Below, piece by piece: positions 1-12,300 of a DNA stretch of 64,000 nucleotides. A program made the position numbers and the translations under genes. Position 1 is the first letter of the stretch, and each line of letters begins with the position of its first letter. Where the stretch lies: NCBI RefSeq assembly GCF_036711975.1, contig NC_091972.1:29579001-29643000 (forward strand). The letters run 5' to 3'. Under the pieces are notes generated by a model, which made no database searches, had not been told where the DNA came from, and saw only the letters and a program-made list of their open reading frames with translations. The DNA is from Onthophagus taurus. Taxonomy: Eukaryota > Arthropoda > Insecta > Coleoptera > Scarabaeidae.

Positions 1-445
1 TTTTTTCTCAAAAACTATACGCGATTTTTTAAAACAGCTTTTTGCATTAAAAAGAGGGTACTTTAATCAATAATTGGTGATATTTCGAGAAGGATCCTTC
101 AAGAAATGAATTTTATAGCGAATTTTGAAAATTATCGATGAAAATTGCAACATCGAAAATTTTGTCAAAACTTCAAATATTGTTTTCTCAAAAACTAAAA
201 GTTATTTTTCAAAACGTATTGGTTCATTGGAAAGAGGACACTTTTATTAACACTATGGGAAATTTTCATACTCATATTCCAAGAAATGGATTTTATACGA
301 ATATTTAAAATTTAATCGGCGATAATTGCAAAATTCAAAAAAATTGCGGATCATTTCAAAAATGTATCTCTCAAAAACTAAAAGTGATTTTTCAAAACGG
401 CTTGTTGCATTAAGAAGAGGATGCTTTAATTAATAATCGAAAGTG
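1..445 (+). repeat. 363-bp-period satellite, end of an array
   Basis: AT-rich tandem repeat continuing from outside the window. The unit alternates two related subunits of about 180 bp. One carries GGTTCATTGGAAAGAGG; the other carries a GCATTAAAAAGAGGATACT-type word and AATTATCGATGAAAATTGC. The same unit recurs at 6951-7730 (inverted), 24736-25800 and 29100-29330. No coding potential. Confidence 0.85.
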
Positions 446-690
446 ATAACAGCGACAGTTCTGTTAGTAATGAATGTGGTGATAAATTACAAGCGAAGAG
501 AATTAAACTAGACGAAACTGCAACAAGAGATTTTATATATCGCATTGGGATTGTTACAATGAGGTTGCTAAAGACAAACCTGATATAAATAAAGTTGTAT
601 TCAATGCAAAAAGTCCTATTGGGGTTGAACTTGGTCATTATCTGCAGTGTCCAACACCTAAAAGAGATACTAATTCCTGTGACTGCTGGA
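446..690 (+). pseudogene. hAT transposase C-terminal fragment
   Basis: Shifting forward frames give an acidic stretch (SDNSDSSVSNECGDK), then HWDCYNEVAK, then VELGHYLQCPTPKRDTNSC and CDCWSTK before a stop near 700. The last part resembles the segment before the dimerisation domain of DUF659-type hAT transposases (EV..YL..P..PR..DPL.WW). At least one frameshift is needed and the dimerisation domain is absent. A second copy lies inverted at 6715-6950, with the satellite on the same side, so satellite and fragment look like one module. The family call is from remembered motif similarity. Confidence 0.6.
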
Positions 691-870
691 GTACTAAGTA
701 ATAGGTTTTTATTTGGTAACAATCCGGTATCTGGCCGGATACCGGGTAGTTGCCGGATATCCGTTCCACCACTAGATCATTCTATCTACAATTATACATA
801 TAAAGAAAAAACAACGAATCCGGCAAAACTTCTAAAATAAATGTTTCAATCTATGTTTCACTCTAGTCTA
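691..870 (+). repeat. CCGGATATCCGG-rich transposon end
   Basis: A cluster of GGTATCTGGCCGGATACCGG and GCCGGATATCCG words at about 725-768. Similar words occur at 7877-7950 beside the inverted satellite copy. It is probably the terminal region of the hAT-like element carrying the satellite. No target duplication could be placed. Confidence 0.45.
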
Positions 871-879
871 TTTTGAATG

Positions 880-1245
880 CGCAGTTTTTTTATGTCGTTA
901 GTCACAGCGTCTATCTATCTCATTCTAGATCTTCCCCTATTTCACTCATTCTTAAGATGTGTCCAATCCATCTTATTCTTTGAACTTTAGCAAACCTAAC
1001 AATGATTTCTCTTTCAACAAGGTTGTTTAATTTTTCATTATCACGAGTTAATTACGTTCCATTAACTCTTCGTCATATTTTCTTTGAAATATCATTAGGC
1101 TATTCTCATCTTTTGTTGTAAATGACCAGACCTCGCTTCTATTTGTGACAACCGGTCTTATTATCATTTTGTATAATAGTAGTATCAATTTTCTAGACAT
1201 CAGTCGGAACCATTTGCCATTAATAATGGCGTTAGACAAAGCGAT
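880..1245 (-). pseudogene. LINE reverse transcriptase 3'-end fragment
   Basis: Read on the minus strand, the segment gives LYKMIIRPVVTNRSEVW followed by a KDENSLMIFQRK stretch, and after frameshifts VQRIRWIGHILRMSE. This is the typical tail of non-LTR retrotransposon ORF2 (LYKTLIRPVVTYGSETW ... QRLRWLGHV.RM). Only about 110 residues remain, with stops, so it is a dead truncated copy. Confidence 0.7.
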
Positions 1246-2078
1246 GCATTATCAACGTTATAGTTCAATCTAGTTCTGCAATATACAATTGGTGATCTAG
1301 AAAGCGGAGGCAGAATATTCAATAAGGCATATCAAGTCTCTCTCTAAAACCTCTAAAACCAACTCTTTAAAATGAAGGTTTCTACACAATATTGTAATGA
1401 GCGGCTCTTACTTTGATGTGTGGGTGTGCAATGCGTATGCGACAAATTAGAATTTGTCACGCAATTATTGACATTGACCAAAAAAAATAGAAATAAAAGA
1501 AAATTTAATTATTAATCTTTCCTTTAATTATCAATACTATCAAAAAACATACCAAACAAAGTAGACCGTAAGCAATTAGTACAATGGTTACATAAAATTA
1601 CTCATAAAGTTGTTGTTTGTGAGTAATGATGAAGATCATCGTTGGAACGGGCTTCTTTTGATCAACGATCTTCTTCTCCCTTTCTAGTCTCGATTATTTT
1701 TATCTCTTATTAACCCTTCCACTGAACTCCACCCTAGGAATTCCAACTCCAACTCATAAACACTCTTCTTCTGCATCTGTAAGTTTCTTCCATCACTGGA
1801 ACTTTGAACTCCGTCTCGGACTCCAAGATTGACTTCAAAATAACGCCAAGACTCAATTCGCTGAACTCTGTCTCGGACTCCCAGACTGACTTCAAAATCA
1901 CTCAAAGACTCAATTGAGTCTTCAACTAGACACTAACGGGTTGGGTTGAGTTGACTTAATTAAGTCAATCTTTGTGTCTAGTTGAAGAAGTTTAGGTTAA
2001 ACTTAGCCGATTGATCTGAACTCATTTAACAATATGTTGAGATCCAGGGTTTGGTGGTCTTATGTCCAGTATCTATGG
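1246..2078. other. Intergenic, with one nested inverted repeat
   Basis: No gene recognised. A short imperfect direct repeat around the words CTCGGACTCC.AGA.TGACTTCAAAAT occurs twice at 1820-1905. Perfect arms CTTCAACTAGACAC (1920-1933) and its complement (1974-1987) enclose an 18-bp palindrome TTGACTTAATTAAGTCAA (1951-1968). The last 8 bases, 2071-2078, are the left target duplication of the hAT element that follows. Confidence 0.6.
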
Positions 2079-4950
2079 CAGTGTTTCTCAAAAGGTGTGC
2101 CGCGGCACATTAGTGTGCCGTGAATATCTTAAAGTGTGCCGCGAAATTTTGAAAGTCTTTTAAATTTATTAATTTAAATTAAATTTCTACTGTGCGCCGT
2201 ACTCTCGTAAAGCCATCTATTGACTAAAGAGGAAGTTTCCGAAAAACCATCGGTAAAGCGTTTATATACATGTATATCTATAAACAAGGGTATTAGGTTA
2301 TTCCCCGAAAATACTGTATATCCTCTCTAGGTTAGGTCCTCTAGGACTGTAAAACGTTTTGGAAGGGTTTTGGGCTTTTCTTTATGTTATTCAATTGTTA
2401 TTGTGTTTTCGTGCTATTTATTGAATAATTAGGATTTCTCAGGAAAAATAAGGTAAGATTATTTATTTACTTAATTGTTTATATTAATAACATAAATGCG
2501 ATCTTAACGAAATTTACATGTTTTATAACTTAGAACTGTTATAGAGTTTGCAGATTTTTGACAAATAATGTAATTATCCAATTTACTTAAAATATTAATA
2601 TAGTCTAGGTGTCCGTTATTTATACATTTTATTGTAAAAAAATATATATATTTTATCACGAAAACAGATGAGGGGTATCGGATTTATATCGGAATCTTGT
2701 ATGTACTAATAGTCAATAAGCAAAAATTTATAATAAAATTTTAAAATTAATGAAATAATAATAATTAGAATTAATAAATTTTAACATATTCTTTTTAGCT
2801 TGAAATGGATTTAAGAAAATTTTTAACTGTTAATAGTGCATCCACTACAGCTGCTGACGAGGCTAATTTTAGTAGTAGTTCCAGCATGGATGAACCTCCG
2901 GCAAAAAAGGCGAAAATTAATTCAAGAAAGTATAGTGAAGATTACCTTAATTATGGTTTTACATGGACAGGAAGCGTAGATACCCCATTGCCTTTATGTG
3001 TGGTTTGTGGGAATACAAAAACAAACGGAGCAATGGTTCCTAGCAAACTAAAACGGCATTTGGAAAAAGTTCACCCAAGTTTGGTGTCCAAATACAAAAA
3101 TTATTTTGAACGATTAATAACTAATAGTGCCAAACAATCCCAAAAATTCGAAAAAGCAGTAAGGTTGTCAGATAAAGCACAAATTGCGTCTTACGAGGTA
3201 GCCCAACTTATTGCACAGAAGATGAAACCTCATTCAATTGGAGAAACGTTAATTGGCCCTGCTTGTCGAATAATGGTGAAATGTATGTTAGGGAAAGAAG
3301 CAGAAACTGAAATAAACAAAATCCCTCTCTCCAACGACACCATTAGTCGACGAATTGCTGATATGTCGGAAAACATAGCAAAAAATGTTCACCAAAAACT
3401 TAACAATAAAATATTTGCCCTACAAATAGATGAATCAACAGACATTAGCGGAAAAGCACAATTAATGGGATTTGTACGCTTAATTAACGGGGATTCAATT
3501 ATAAATCAATTTTTATTTTGTCAAGAATTGTCGGGGAGGACAACGGGTAAAGAAATATTTGATTGCGTCGACAATTTTTTCAAAAATTCCAATTTCTCCT
3601 GGAACTTTTGTACAGGAATTTGTACAGACGGTGCTCCTGCAATGGTCGGTAATGAGAAAGGGTTCTGGACGTACGCGAAACAAAAAAATGCTGATATTAT
3701 TACTACTCATCGTGTGTATTATACATCGAGAAGCTTTAGTAGCCAAAACTCTTCCTACGGAACTAATATCTGTTTTGGAAGATGTGATAAAAATAGTCAA
3801 TTATATTAAAAGCAGACCATTAAAATCACGGTTATTCACAGAATTATGTGACAGCATGGAAGCTAATTACAATTGCTTATTATTGCATAGTGAAGTTCGA
3901 TGGCTTTCTAGAGGACGAGTTTTAGCTCGTGTGTATGAGTTAAGAGAAGAACTTTGTGTATTCTTTAAAGAAGAAACGACTATGGGAGAAAAGGAGAAAA
4001 GAAGAATTTTGAAAACACAACAATTTTATGACTGTTTGAGCAATGAATTGTGGTGTGCAAAGCTGGCTTACCTAGAACATATCTTTTCACATCTTAACCA
4101 TTTAAATTCAAGTTTGCAAGGACGACACGAAAATATTTTAACATCAACGGACAAATTAACTGCATTTAGTAATAAGTTATGCTTATGGTCAAAAAAAGTC
4201 GGCGAGAACAATTTAGAGATGTTTGCCAAAATTCCTGACGCTAAGAGAAATTTACTGGCACCTTTGGTGAAAAGTCATTTAGACACTCTTCAGCAAGCAG
4301 TTGCCAAATATTTTCCATCCATCCATATAGAAAAACATGACTGGATTCGAAACCCTTTTACTGGTAATACGTCAGACAGCAATCTTTGTCTTGAAGAGGA
4401 GGAAGAACTAATCTCCCTCTCATCTGACCGAACATTAAAATTAAAATATTCAGAACTTCCACTCGATACATTTTGGATATCAATTCATGATGAATATCCA
4501 AAATTATTTAAAAGAGCAATAAGTATTTTGCTCCAGTTTTCAGCATCCTATTTGTGCGAATTAGGATTTTCAACATTAACAACCATAAAAAATAATAAAC
4601 GATCACAATTGAAAAATGTTGAGGACGAATTGAGAGTTGCTCTCTCAACAATAAAACCAAATATAGAAGAGATAACAAAACATCGTCAATCACATATTTC
4701 TCACTAAAATACATGTTTATTACAGGTTTCTTTATTTTGTATTTATACTATTAATTATTACTCATTTTTTATTTTATTATAGGAAATGTTTCTATATTGT
4801 TCTTATATTCATATTATAATAAATCTTTCTTTTAAATTCTTTTCTATTTATTTATTTATAGTTAAAAGTAATTTTTTTAAAGTTGGTGTGCCCTCAATAA
4901 AAATTTTTTTCGAAAATATGCCGCGAGAGAAAAAACTTTGAGAAACACTG
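2079..4950 (+). mobile_element. Complete hAT (Buster-like) DNA transposon
   Basis: Perfect 14-bp terminal inverted repeats CAGTGTTTCTCAAA at 2079-2092 and its complement at 4937-4950. Both are followed internally by a TGCCGCG word. The element is flanked by a perfect 8-bp direct repeat ATCTATGG (2071-2078 and 4951-4958), the target duplication length of hAT. It is 2872 bp long and encodes one BED-finger hAT transposase on the + strand. An acceptor-like TTTTTAG just before the ATG suggests a 5' UTR intron. The perfect ends and duplication imply a fairly recent insertion, although the transposase is frameshifted. Confidence 0.95.
2805..4707 (+). pseudogene. hAT transposase (ZBED5/Buster-like), frameshifted
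   Basis: Two overlapping frames make one transposase. The first starts at ATG 2805. It has a BED-type zinc finger (CVVCGNTKTNG ... KLKRHLEKVH), then a DDE core with LQIDESTDISG and CTDGAPAMVG. Near 3710 the frame breaks. The second frame resumes with HREALVAKTLP and RWLSRGRVLARVYELR, and ends in the dimerisation motif ASYLCELGFSTL and a stop at 4705-4707. The motif order matches ZBED5-type hAT proteins, and one single-base indel explains the break. All other parts look intact, so the loss of function looks recent. Confidence 0.9.
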
Positions 4951-5463
4951 ATCTATGGATTTAGTAGGTGCGTTCCATAGCTTCCTCTGCATTGTGGCAA
5001 TGTTTTACTAATTGTAGAAATAAACGATCAGAGTTCATCTTAGCAGAAGAGGTGAGGGCTCGGCTTGTCCGAACCATCAATTAATAAGTATAACGTAAAA
5101 TTGTTGGTCGTTAAACTTAATATTTAGTGTAACATCTAGAAAATTTTAAAATTTGTATTTGTTATTTTAATTTTTATCTCTTGTTTCAAGAGATAACTAA
5201 TACATAAATAAGATCGATCCTAATTAAAAATTGAGGTGTAGAGGCTCTTTCATTTTATTTATAATAAAAAATACATATTTATTAAAATAATTACCCAATT
5301 TAAATTTGACATTAACGTGTAATATTAAATTACTGTAATAGATGTCGCCACAGACAAACTTATCCTTTCTATATAATTAATAGATGTCGCTAAAACCCAC
5401 AAACAGCCGGTTAAAATAACGCTCATAACCTCTCATAATGTGTTAAATCCGCCAAAAACAACC
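4951..5463 (+). promoter_or_regulatory. Upstream region of Nup107
   Basis: Holds the right hAT target duplication (4951-4958), then about 500 bp of AT-rich sequence up to the Nup107 ATG. The word AATAGATGTCGC occurs twice, near 5337-5348 and 5380-5391. No convincing TATA box or Inr can be fixed by eye. The promoter must lie here or further upstream, so the insertion may have displaced distal control sequence. Confidence 0.4.
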
Positions 5464-6390
5464 ATGGAAAACATTTCAAATCGTTCTGTTCGGTTTTTAG
5501 AAGATTCGCTAAGTGTTCCAGGAACGAGTGTGTTACGTCCCAGTGTGTTTAAATTAAAGAAAGACGCTGCAAAAAGCCTAAGTTTATCCTTAACTTTATC
5601 ACCTGATGAAATATTATTTTTACAACAAAATTCTCAAACTGAGCCAAACTGTACGTTTGTGAATGACACACTTATTTATCATAGTTCTAGCAAGATTTTT
5701 AACACTGTTTCGTTGAATGAATCATTGAAGGGAACAGTTATTCGTACTAAAGAACCATGGAAAAATGCTTTCGATTTATTACACATTGAGTTTTCGGAGA
5801 TTTTACAAAGCTATTCTGGAAGTCAAGATGTTCTTGAGACAATTTCTGATCTTGGGAGATGCTGTGCTGACGCTTTAAAAGTTGTTGAAGGATTAAAAGC
5901 ACAAGTTTCAGTCAGACACATTGATCCGGAAGAGTTATGGTTGAGAAATGAAGGAAATACATGGAGATTAATTCATATTTTATACCAAGATCGACTGGCT
6001 ACTGCATACTTGAGAGAAGAAGAGCAAGATATCGATCAATATTTTGGTTTGAGCGAAAAACGTTGTGTGGAGAATTTGTTTAAAAGAGATAATTTAGTTA
6101 GAGAGAGCCAATTGGTTATTGATTGGTTAGAGAATAACGCTAAATTAGCTACTCCTGTTGATTTTTATTACACCGATATTACAGTCGGTTGGGAAAACAC
6201 TCTGCATCAATTACAATCAAAAGATACTATTGCATTTGTTAGTAAAAGAGAAATTGTTAAATCATTGCATCCAGATGCTCCTACATATGAAAATAAACCT
6301 TTACATGAATTAGATGAGCAAGACGAAAAGGCACTTTGTAAAAGAATCTTTCATTTAATTCGATGTGGTAATTTAGATGATGCACAAAAG
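5464..6390 (+). CDS. Nup107: Nup107 exon 1 (residues 1-309)
   Basis: Encodes the N-terminal tail, where S/T-rich sequence suggests a disordered region, and the first alpha-solenoid helices. The exon ends GATGCACAAAAG at a GTAATA donor in phase 0. Translation through the donor hits a stop within 8 codons, which supports the exon end. The last residues (RIFHLIRCGNLDDAQK) join directly to HCIDCGHAWKAA of exon 2, matching the conserved LFTLIRAG...AQ.LC...GQAWRAA stretch. Confidence 0.95.
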
Positions 6391-9300
6391 GTAATATTTT
6401 CTTTAACCCTTTAAGGACCAAGACCGTATATACATACTGGTTGTTTCTGTAAGTTATGGCATAATTTTAATCACAAATACTGGAATAAAAGTGATAAGGA
6501 CTATGGTTAATGAAAATATTTTGAAATAGAGCTTGCATCTTTTAGCTTTTTTCTTAAAATTTGTATTTTTATTTGTGATTAAAATTATGCCATGACTGCA
6601 TGTATGCCATATGTACCCCTTCTATAATTTTCGTAAGGCTGAGTACCAAGGCTTAGTAACAATCAAAATATATTTTTTTTTTTTACTCCACTATTCACAA
6701 TGACTAGAAATTAGTATCTCTTTTAGGTGTTGGACACTGCAAATAATAATCAAGTTCAACCCCAATAGGACATTTTTCACTGAATACAACTTTATTTATC
6801 ATTAGCAACCTCATTGTAATAATCCCAATAAGATATATAAAATCTCTTATGCAGTTTCATCTAGTTTTCTTCTCTTCGCTTATAATTCATCATCACATTC
6901 ATTACTAACAGAACTGTCACTGTTATCACTTTCGATTATTAATTAAAGTATCCTCTTTTTAATGCAAAAATCGAATTTTCGCCGTTTAAGTTTTAAAAAT
7001 TCGTATAAAATCCAGTTCTTGGAATATGAGTATGAAAATTACCCAAAATGTTAATAAAAGTGTTCTCTTTCCAATGAACCAACACATTGAACAATATTTG
7101 AAGTTTTGATAAAATGTTCGATGTTGCAATTTTCATCGATAATTTAAAATTCGCTATAAAATTAATTTCTTGAAGGATCCTTGTGGAAATATCACCAATT
7201 ATTAATTAAAGTATCCTCTTTTTAATGCAAAAAGCCGTTTTGAAAAATCATTTTTAATTCTTGAGAAATAAATTTTTGAAATAATCGACAATTATTTCGA
7301 ATTTTGCAATTTTCGCCGATTAAGTTTTAAAAATTCGTATAAAATCAATTTCTTGGAATATAAGTATGAAAATTTCCCAAAATGTTAATAAAAGTGTCCT
7401 CTTTCCAATCAACAAAAACCGTTTTAAAAAATAACTTTTAATTTTTGAGAAAACAATATTTGAAATTTTGATAAAATTTTCGATGTTGCAATTTTCATCG
7501 ATAATTTTCAAAACTCGCTATAAAATTAACTTCTTGAAAGATCCTTGTGGAAATATCACCAATTATTAATTAAAGTATCGTCTTTTTGATGCAACTAGCC
7601 GTTTTGAAAAATCACTTTCAGTTCTTGAGAAATAAATTTTTGATATGATCGACAATTTTTTCGAATTTTACAATTTTCGCCGATTAAGTTTTGAAGTTTT
7701 GATAAAATTTTCAGCATCAAAAAAATTCATTTTGTATCTTTGATCCAAATATGTTGACATATCTTATCAGCTTTCTTATAATTTCATTTTTATTCAAATA
7801 TCGCAATAATGTGGCAATATAGGGTATCACTTCAGAAATGTACCAGAAATTATAACCATAATGGTCAGATAGATATGCCGGATAACCAGATATCCGGCCG
7901 AAGGGGATGCCGAATATCCGGTATCCGGCTTTTCGCAAAATCACTATCCGTTCCAAACTATTTTTTTCTTTTTTTGGTACATACACAAAATAATAATAAA
8001 CGAAAAATTAAATTATTCATAATATAAGTATAGTAAAAGTTATACGAACCCTAACAACTATATATTGGGACAAAATAAAATATGTGTATATAATTAACAA
8101 TAATTAAACAGTTTAATAATTTTTTCAGATTAATATCATTTGATTATACAGGGTGATTCACATAAGAATCGACACAGAGCAGGGACATGTAGAGGACAAT
8201 AAATTAAGATGATTTAACGTAACTTACCTCTATACTAAGTTGTACACCTGAGGAATTATAGGCCTTCAAAGTTGGCTCATAGATTTTTAAAAAGTTCAAT
8301 ATCTTCGTAATACATTAAGCTAGAAAAACCAAATTTGGTATACGTTATGAGTGTACCAAGGGTATTAATTGGTAGCAAATTGAACTCAATTGAAGCATTT
8401 CAAAGGGTTGATTAAAGGTGATGGTACCCTAAATTTGGACAGACTTTTTTAATTCTTTGGCCGATATAATACATTACTACTTCATTTAATGTGGAATTTA
8501 ATTCTAAAACTTTTATTACTCTTATTATTTTTTAAAAAACTTCGTCGTTTTCATAGAAAAATTAAATAACTAAACCCACGTATTTCGTAATGTTGCTTAA
8601 AATAAGCGAAAATTCAGTAGTCGGCTATGAAATTGTACGTCAAACTTGACAAATAGGTTATAAAGTTATTTGACGACAAGGTTTTATAACCTATTTGTCA
8701 AGTTTGACGTACAATTTCACAGCCGACTACTGAATTTTCGATGATTATTTGAGTTTTTTATGAAAACGACAATGTTTTTTAAAAAATAATAAGAGTAGAA
8801 AAAGTTTTAGAATTAAATTCCACATGAAATCAGGTAATAATGTGTTAAATCCACCAAAAGGTTAAAAAAATCTGTCAAAATTTAGGAGACCATCACCCGT
8901 AATCAACCCTTTCAAATGCGTTAATTGGTCTCAACTTGCTACCAATTAATACCCTCGGTACACTCATAACGTATACCAAATTTGGTTTTTCTAACTTAAT
9001 GTATTACGAAGATATTCGATGTTTTAAAAATTTAAGACCCAACTTTGAAGGCCTATAACTCCTCAGGGGTACAACTTAGTATAGAGATAAGTTATGTTAA
9101 ATCGTCTTAATTTATTGTCCTCTACATGTCCCTGTTCTGTGTCGGTTCTTATGTGAATCACCCTGTATAATTAACAACAATTTTGTCTAATGAACAACAC
9201 AAAAAACAAAATATATACCCTATTGCTTCTAATTAAAGTAGAAAAATGTATATTTTACCTGACAACTTAATATTGGGACGGAATATTGGGAATGCAAAGT

Positions 9301-12300
9301 AACTTCCATAAAAATGGAACAAATTAAGATAAGTAAACTGTGGAAATAACGTAAAATGAAATGTTAAATTGCCGGTTTGTTCTAAAGCTTGTAACATTAT
9401 TGCTGTTGAGTAAGTCTGTATTTATCAATTAAAATGGTGCGTTGTATCTGTACAGAGTCAAAAATCTGTGAATTAGTGATTAAAAATTATTGCCACAATA
9501 AAACAATACGTGAAAAAGCAGACGAACTTAATATTCCTAAAAGCACAGCGTGGAAAGTAATTAAACATTATGGAGAAACTGGGCAAATTTTAGGAAAAAA
9601 GGTAAAAGTTCTGGTCGTAGAATGTTAGTTTCTGATAGAAATAAAAGAATACTTGTAAAAATCTGCAAAAAAGGACGAAGAAATATTTTAAGACAAGTTA
9701 CCGCTGAATGGAATAATGAAACTGGATTAAATATATCAAGGGAATGCTGTCGCAAATGGATTCTTAAAAGTGGATTAAAGTTTTACGAGGTTTACTTACA
9801 AGCAATAATTAAAAAATGTCGCTTTTAGAAAATTGTTGTTTTATAAGCAAAAGAAAAACCACTGTTAACAGAAAAACAACAGAAAGCCAGGCTCACATGG
9901 GCAAAATCTAAACTGTCTTGGTCAGCAGCAGACTTTTCCAGGATAATATTCAGCGATGAATCGAAATTTGCAATAAACATGAGACATTTCATAAAGATTG
10001 TTTAAAACGTTGTGTAAAATTTCCGAAGGGAATAATCATTTGGGGCTGTATGACAGCTTCAGGATAAGGATGCTTTGAATTTATTGATGGCACCGTGAAC
10101 GCCGCAAAATATCAATCAATACTACAGTCAAGCGATTATAAAATCTAACAGCAATGTTACTCCATATTAGAAATACAAATCGTGTAATGCCCAATATTTA
10201 GTTGTCAGGCAAAATTTACATTTTTCTAGTTTAATTAGAAGTAATAGGATATGTATTTTGTTTTTTTATTTTGTTGTTCATTAGATAAAATTGTTGTTAA
10301 TTGTCTAATTAAATGATATTAATTTGAAAAATGTATTAAAACAAAATAATCTGTTTAATTGTTGTTAATTACATATAAATTCTATTATGTCCCAATATAT
10401 AGTTGTTAGGGCTCGTATTATAACAATTTAGATCAATGAAAAGGATGAAATTGTTTGTGTTGAGCAGATAGATCGTCATAATTTGGGTCCCTGGTTGTTA
10501 ATTTTAATTTGAAATGCGGTTCCACGTCCAATAGTCTGTTCCTTTTTTTCGACTTAATGTCTACAAATGCTGAAAAAGCAACTTCACATAAATATGAAGT
10601 TGGAAAAGGCAAAATGTATTTCAGAACTTTTTCTGTTAAAACCGGATACACATGTTGCATTCTTCTGTTTATTTTTCAAGAATTTCACCAATAGTTTTTC
10701 AAGCCCACTTACAATCTCTTCAAATGCCGTGTTATGCATTTCAGAGTATCAGCATCAATTTTAGAGTTTACTTCTCCATTACGAATAGTGAAGGGAATTT
10801 ACCCGGTTTTTAATATTTGTGGTATTTATCAGATATATACCTAAAATAAGTAATAATTTCGAGTTTCTGTTGCTTAAATAAGTAAAGACAACAACAAAAA
10901 TAATAACGTAACAAAATAAAACATTAAAAATGTAGACATCTATAATATTTAGGTATTGATCTTTATTTTAATATTCACAAAAAGCTATTTTAAAATCTAC
11001 CGATCTTCTGATTCTGCTTCAGAATGAGATTCTGAATCAGTCACAAATTTCAAAAAAATTTCTCTATTTCACGTTATCATTGTCTCTGTCTGCATCAGAT
11101 TCTTTGCCATTTTTACTTGATAGTTTAATTTCCAATTGTACGCAATATGCGTCAGCTTTCCTCCTCTTTCACTTTCAAGACGATTGCGCCTGTTACTGTG
11201 TATCCAGCTGAAAGTACCGAATGATCTTTCAGTTGCTGCTGATGTGACTGGTGCTGACAAAATACGAACAGCAATTTTGCTGAATATAATACTGCTTGCA
11301 AGGTAATTTAAGGCTTATGTTGCTATTCATTTCGGATAATAAAGCAGACGAAACTTGAACATTTTTCACTCCTTTTATAACATCGGATATTTGGACAATA
11401 CATTGTTTGATTGTGGGAGAACTTAAAATATTATTGCATAAAAGATGCAGTGTGTGTGCCAAACATCCTAAAGGTACCAAGTGAGGATATATTTCTTTAA
11501 GTAGCCTAAACGCTTTTGTCATATTGGCTGCGTTATCACCAATCACTACAAAAAATTTGTTGGCTGGTCCATATTTTTCTAATATTTTCCCCATTTCGTC
11601 TCTAATGTATTCCGAAGTATGTCTATTTGCTTTGATTAGCAAAAATTCGACAAAGAACAGCTCAGGTTTTGTAATAACGAAATTGATATTTATAAAGTTA
11701 TATTCTCTGTCCAGAAAAGTGATTGAAATTTGCTTTCTCTTTGGTAATGGAAAGGTGGGTCGCGGTTGGGTTACATATATGGCAAGGTATGAATCCAAAA
11801 CTGCTTGCGTTTCTCGTGCACTTCTTTTTTGAAAACAAGTCGAGGAAGTTTGACTTTGAGTGTTGGGTGTGGTCATCAATGTTTCAACAATCAATAACTG
11901 ATTTCCAGTGCCTTTTGGAAGTTTTGATTTATTTTTATTTTTTACCATAGCAGGACATTTAAAACATTTGTTAAATTATGGTTTGTAAGTTTATTTACAT
12001 TGCCAAAGTACCTTTTTCCGCAATATTTGCAGATTAATGACACTACATAGTAACCTACCAAATATTTACCTATCACTAATTACCAACTCTCTTTTGCCAT
12101 AAATTAAGTTTTGCGATGGCAATGTTCACTTTATCTTGAACGTGAAACAATGAAATTTCTTTGCCTTGTAACGATATGTTGAGGCAAATTAAAAGAGAAT
12201 ATGTCTGCTAAGTATGCTAGGTTACAAAGCCATTTCCAGTCATGTAAACAATTTCTCAACTTAAATCTATCATTAAGAAACCATTGAAGTTCATGTCTCA

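Larger units (their letters stand above)
8045..10415 (+). mobile_element. Tc1-like transposon with long terminal repeats, interrupted
   Basis: The left end CGAACCCTAACAACTATATA and the right end (complement CGAGCCCTAACAACTATATA) are flanked by TA (8043-8044, 10416-10417). Inverted similarity extends about 220 bp inward, through TTGGGACA and GACAACTTAATATTGGG words. A foldback MITE (8149-9165) is inserted at a TA inside the left repeat; without it the element is about 1.35 kb, usual for Tc1. It carries a decayed transposase at 9434-10140. All of this lies in Nup107 intron 1. Confidence 0.85.

Noticed and set aside
1684..1905. 73-codon minus-strand open frame
   Set aside because: It arises from an imperfect direct repeat (CTCGGACTCC words), with no family resemblance or splice context.
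5440..5463. N-terminal extension of Nup107 by 8 codons
   Set aside because: The upstream codon is GTG, not ATG; the first ATG in frame is 5464, in a good initiation context.
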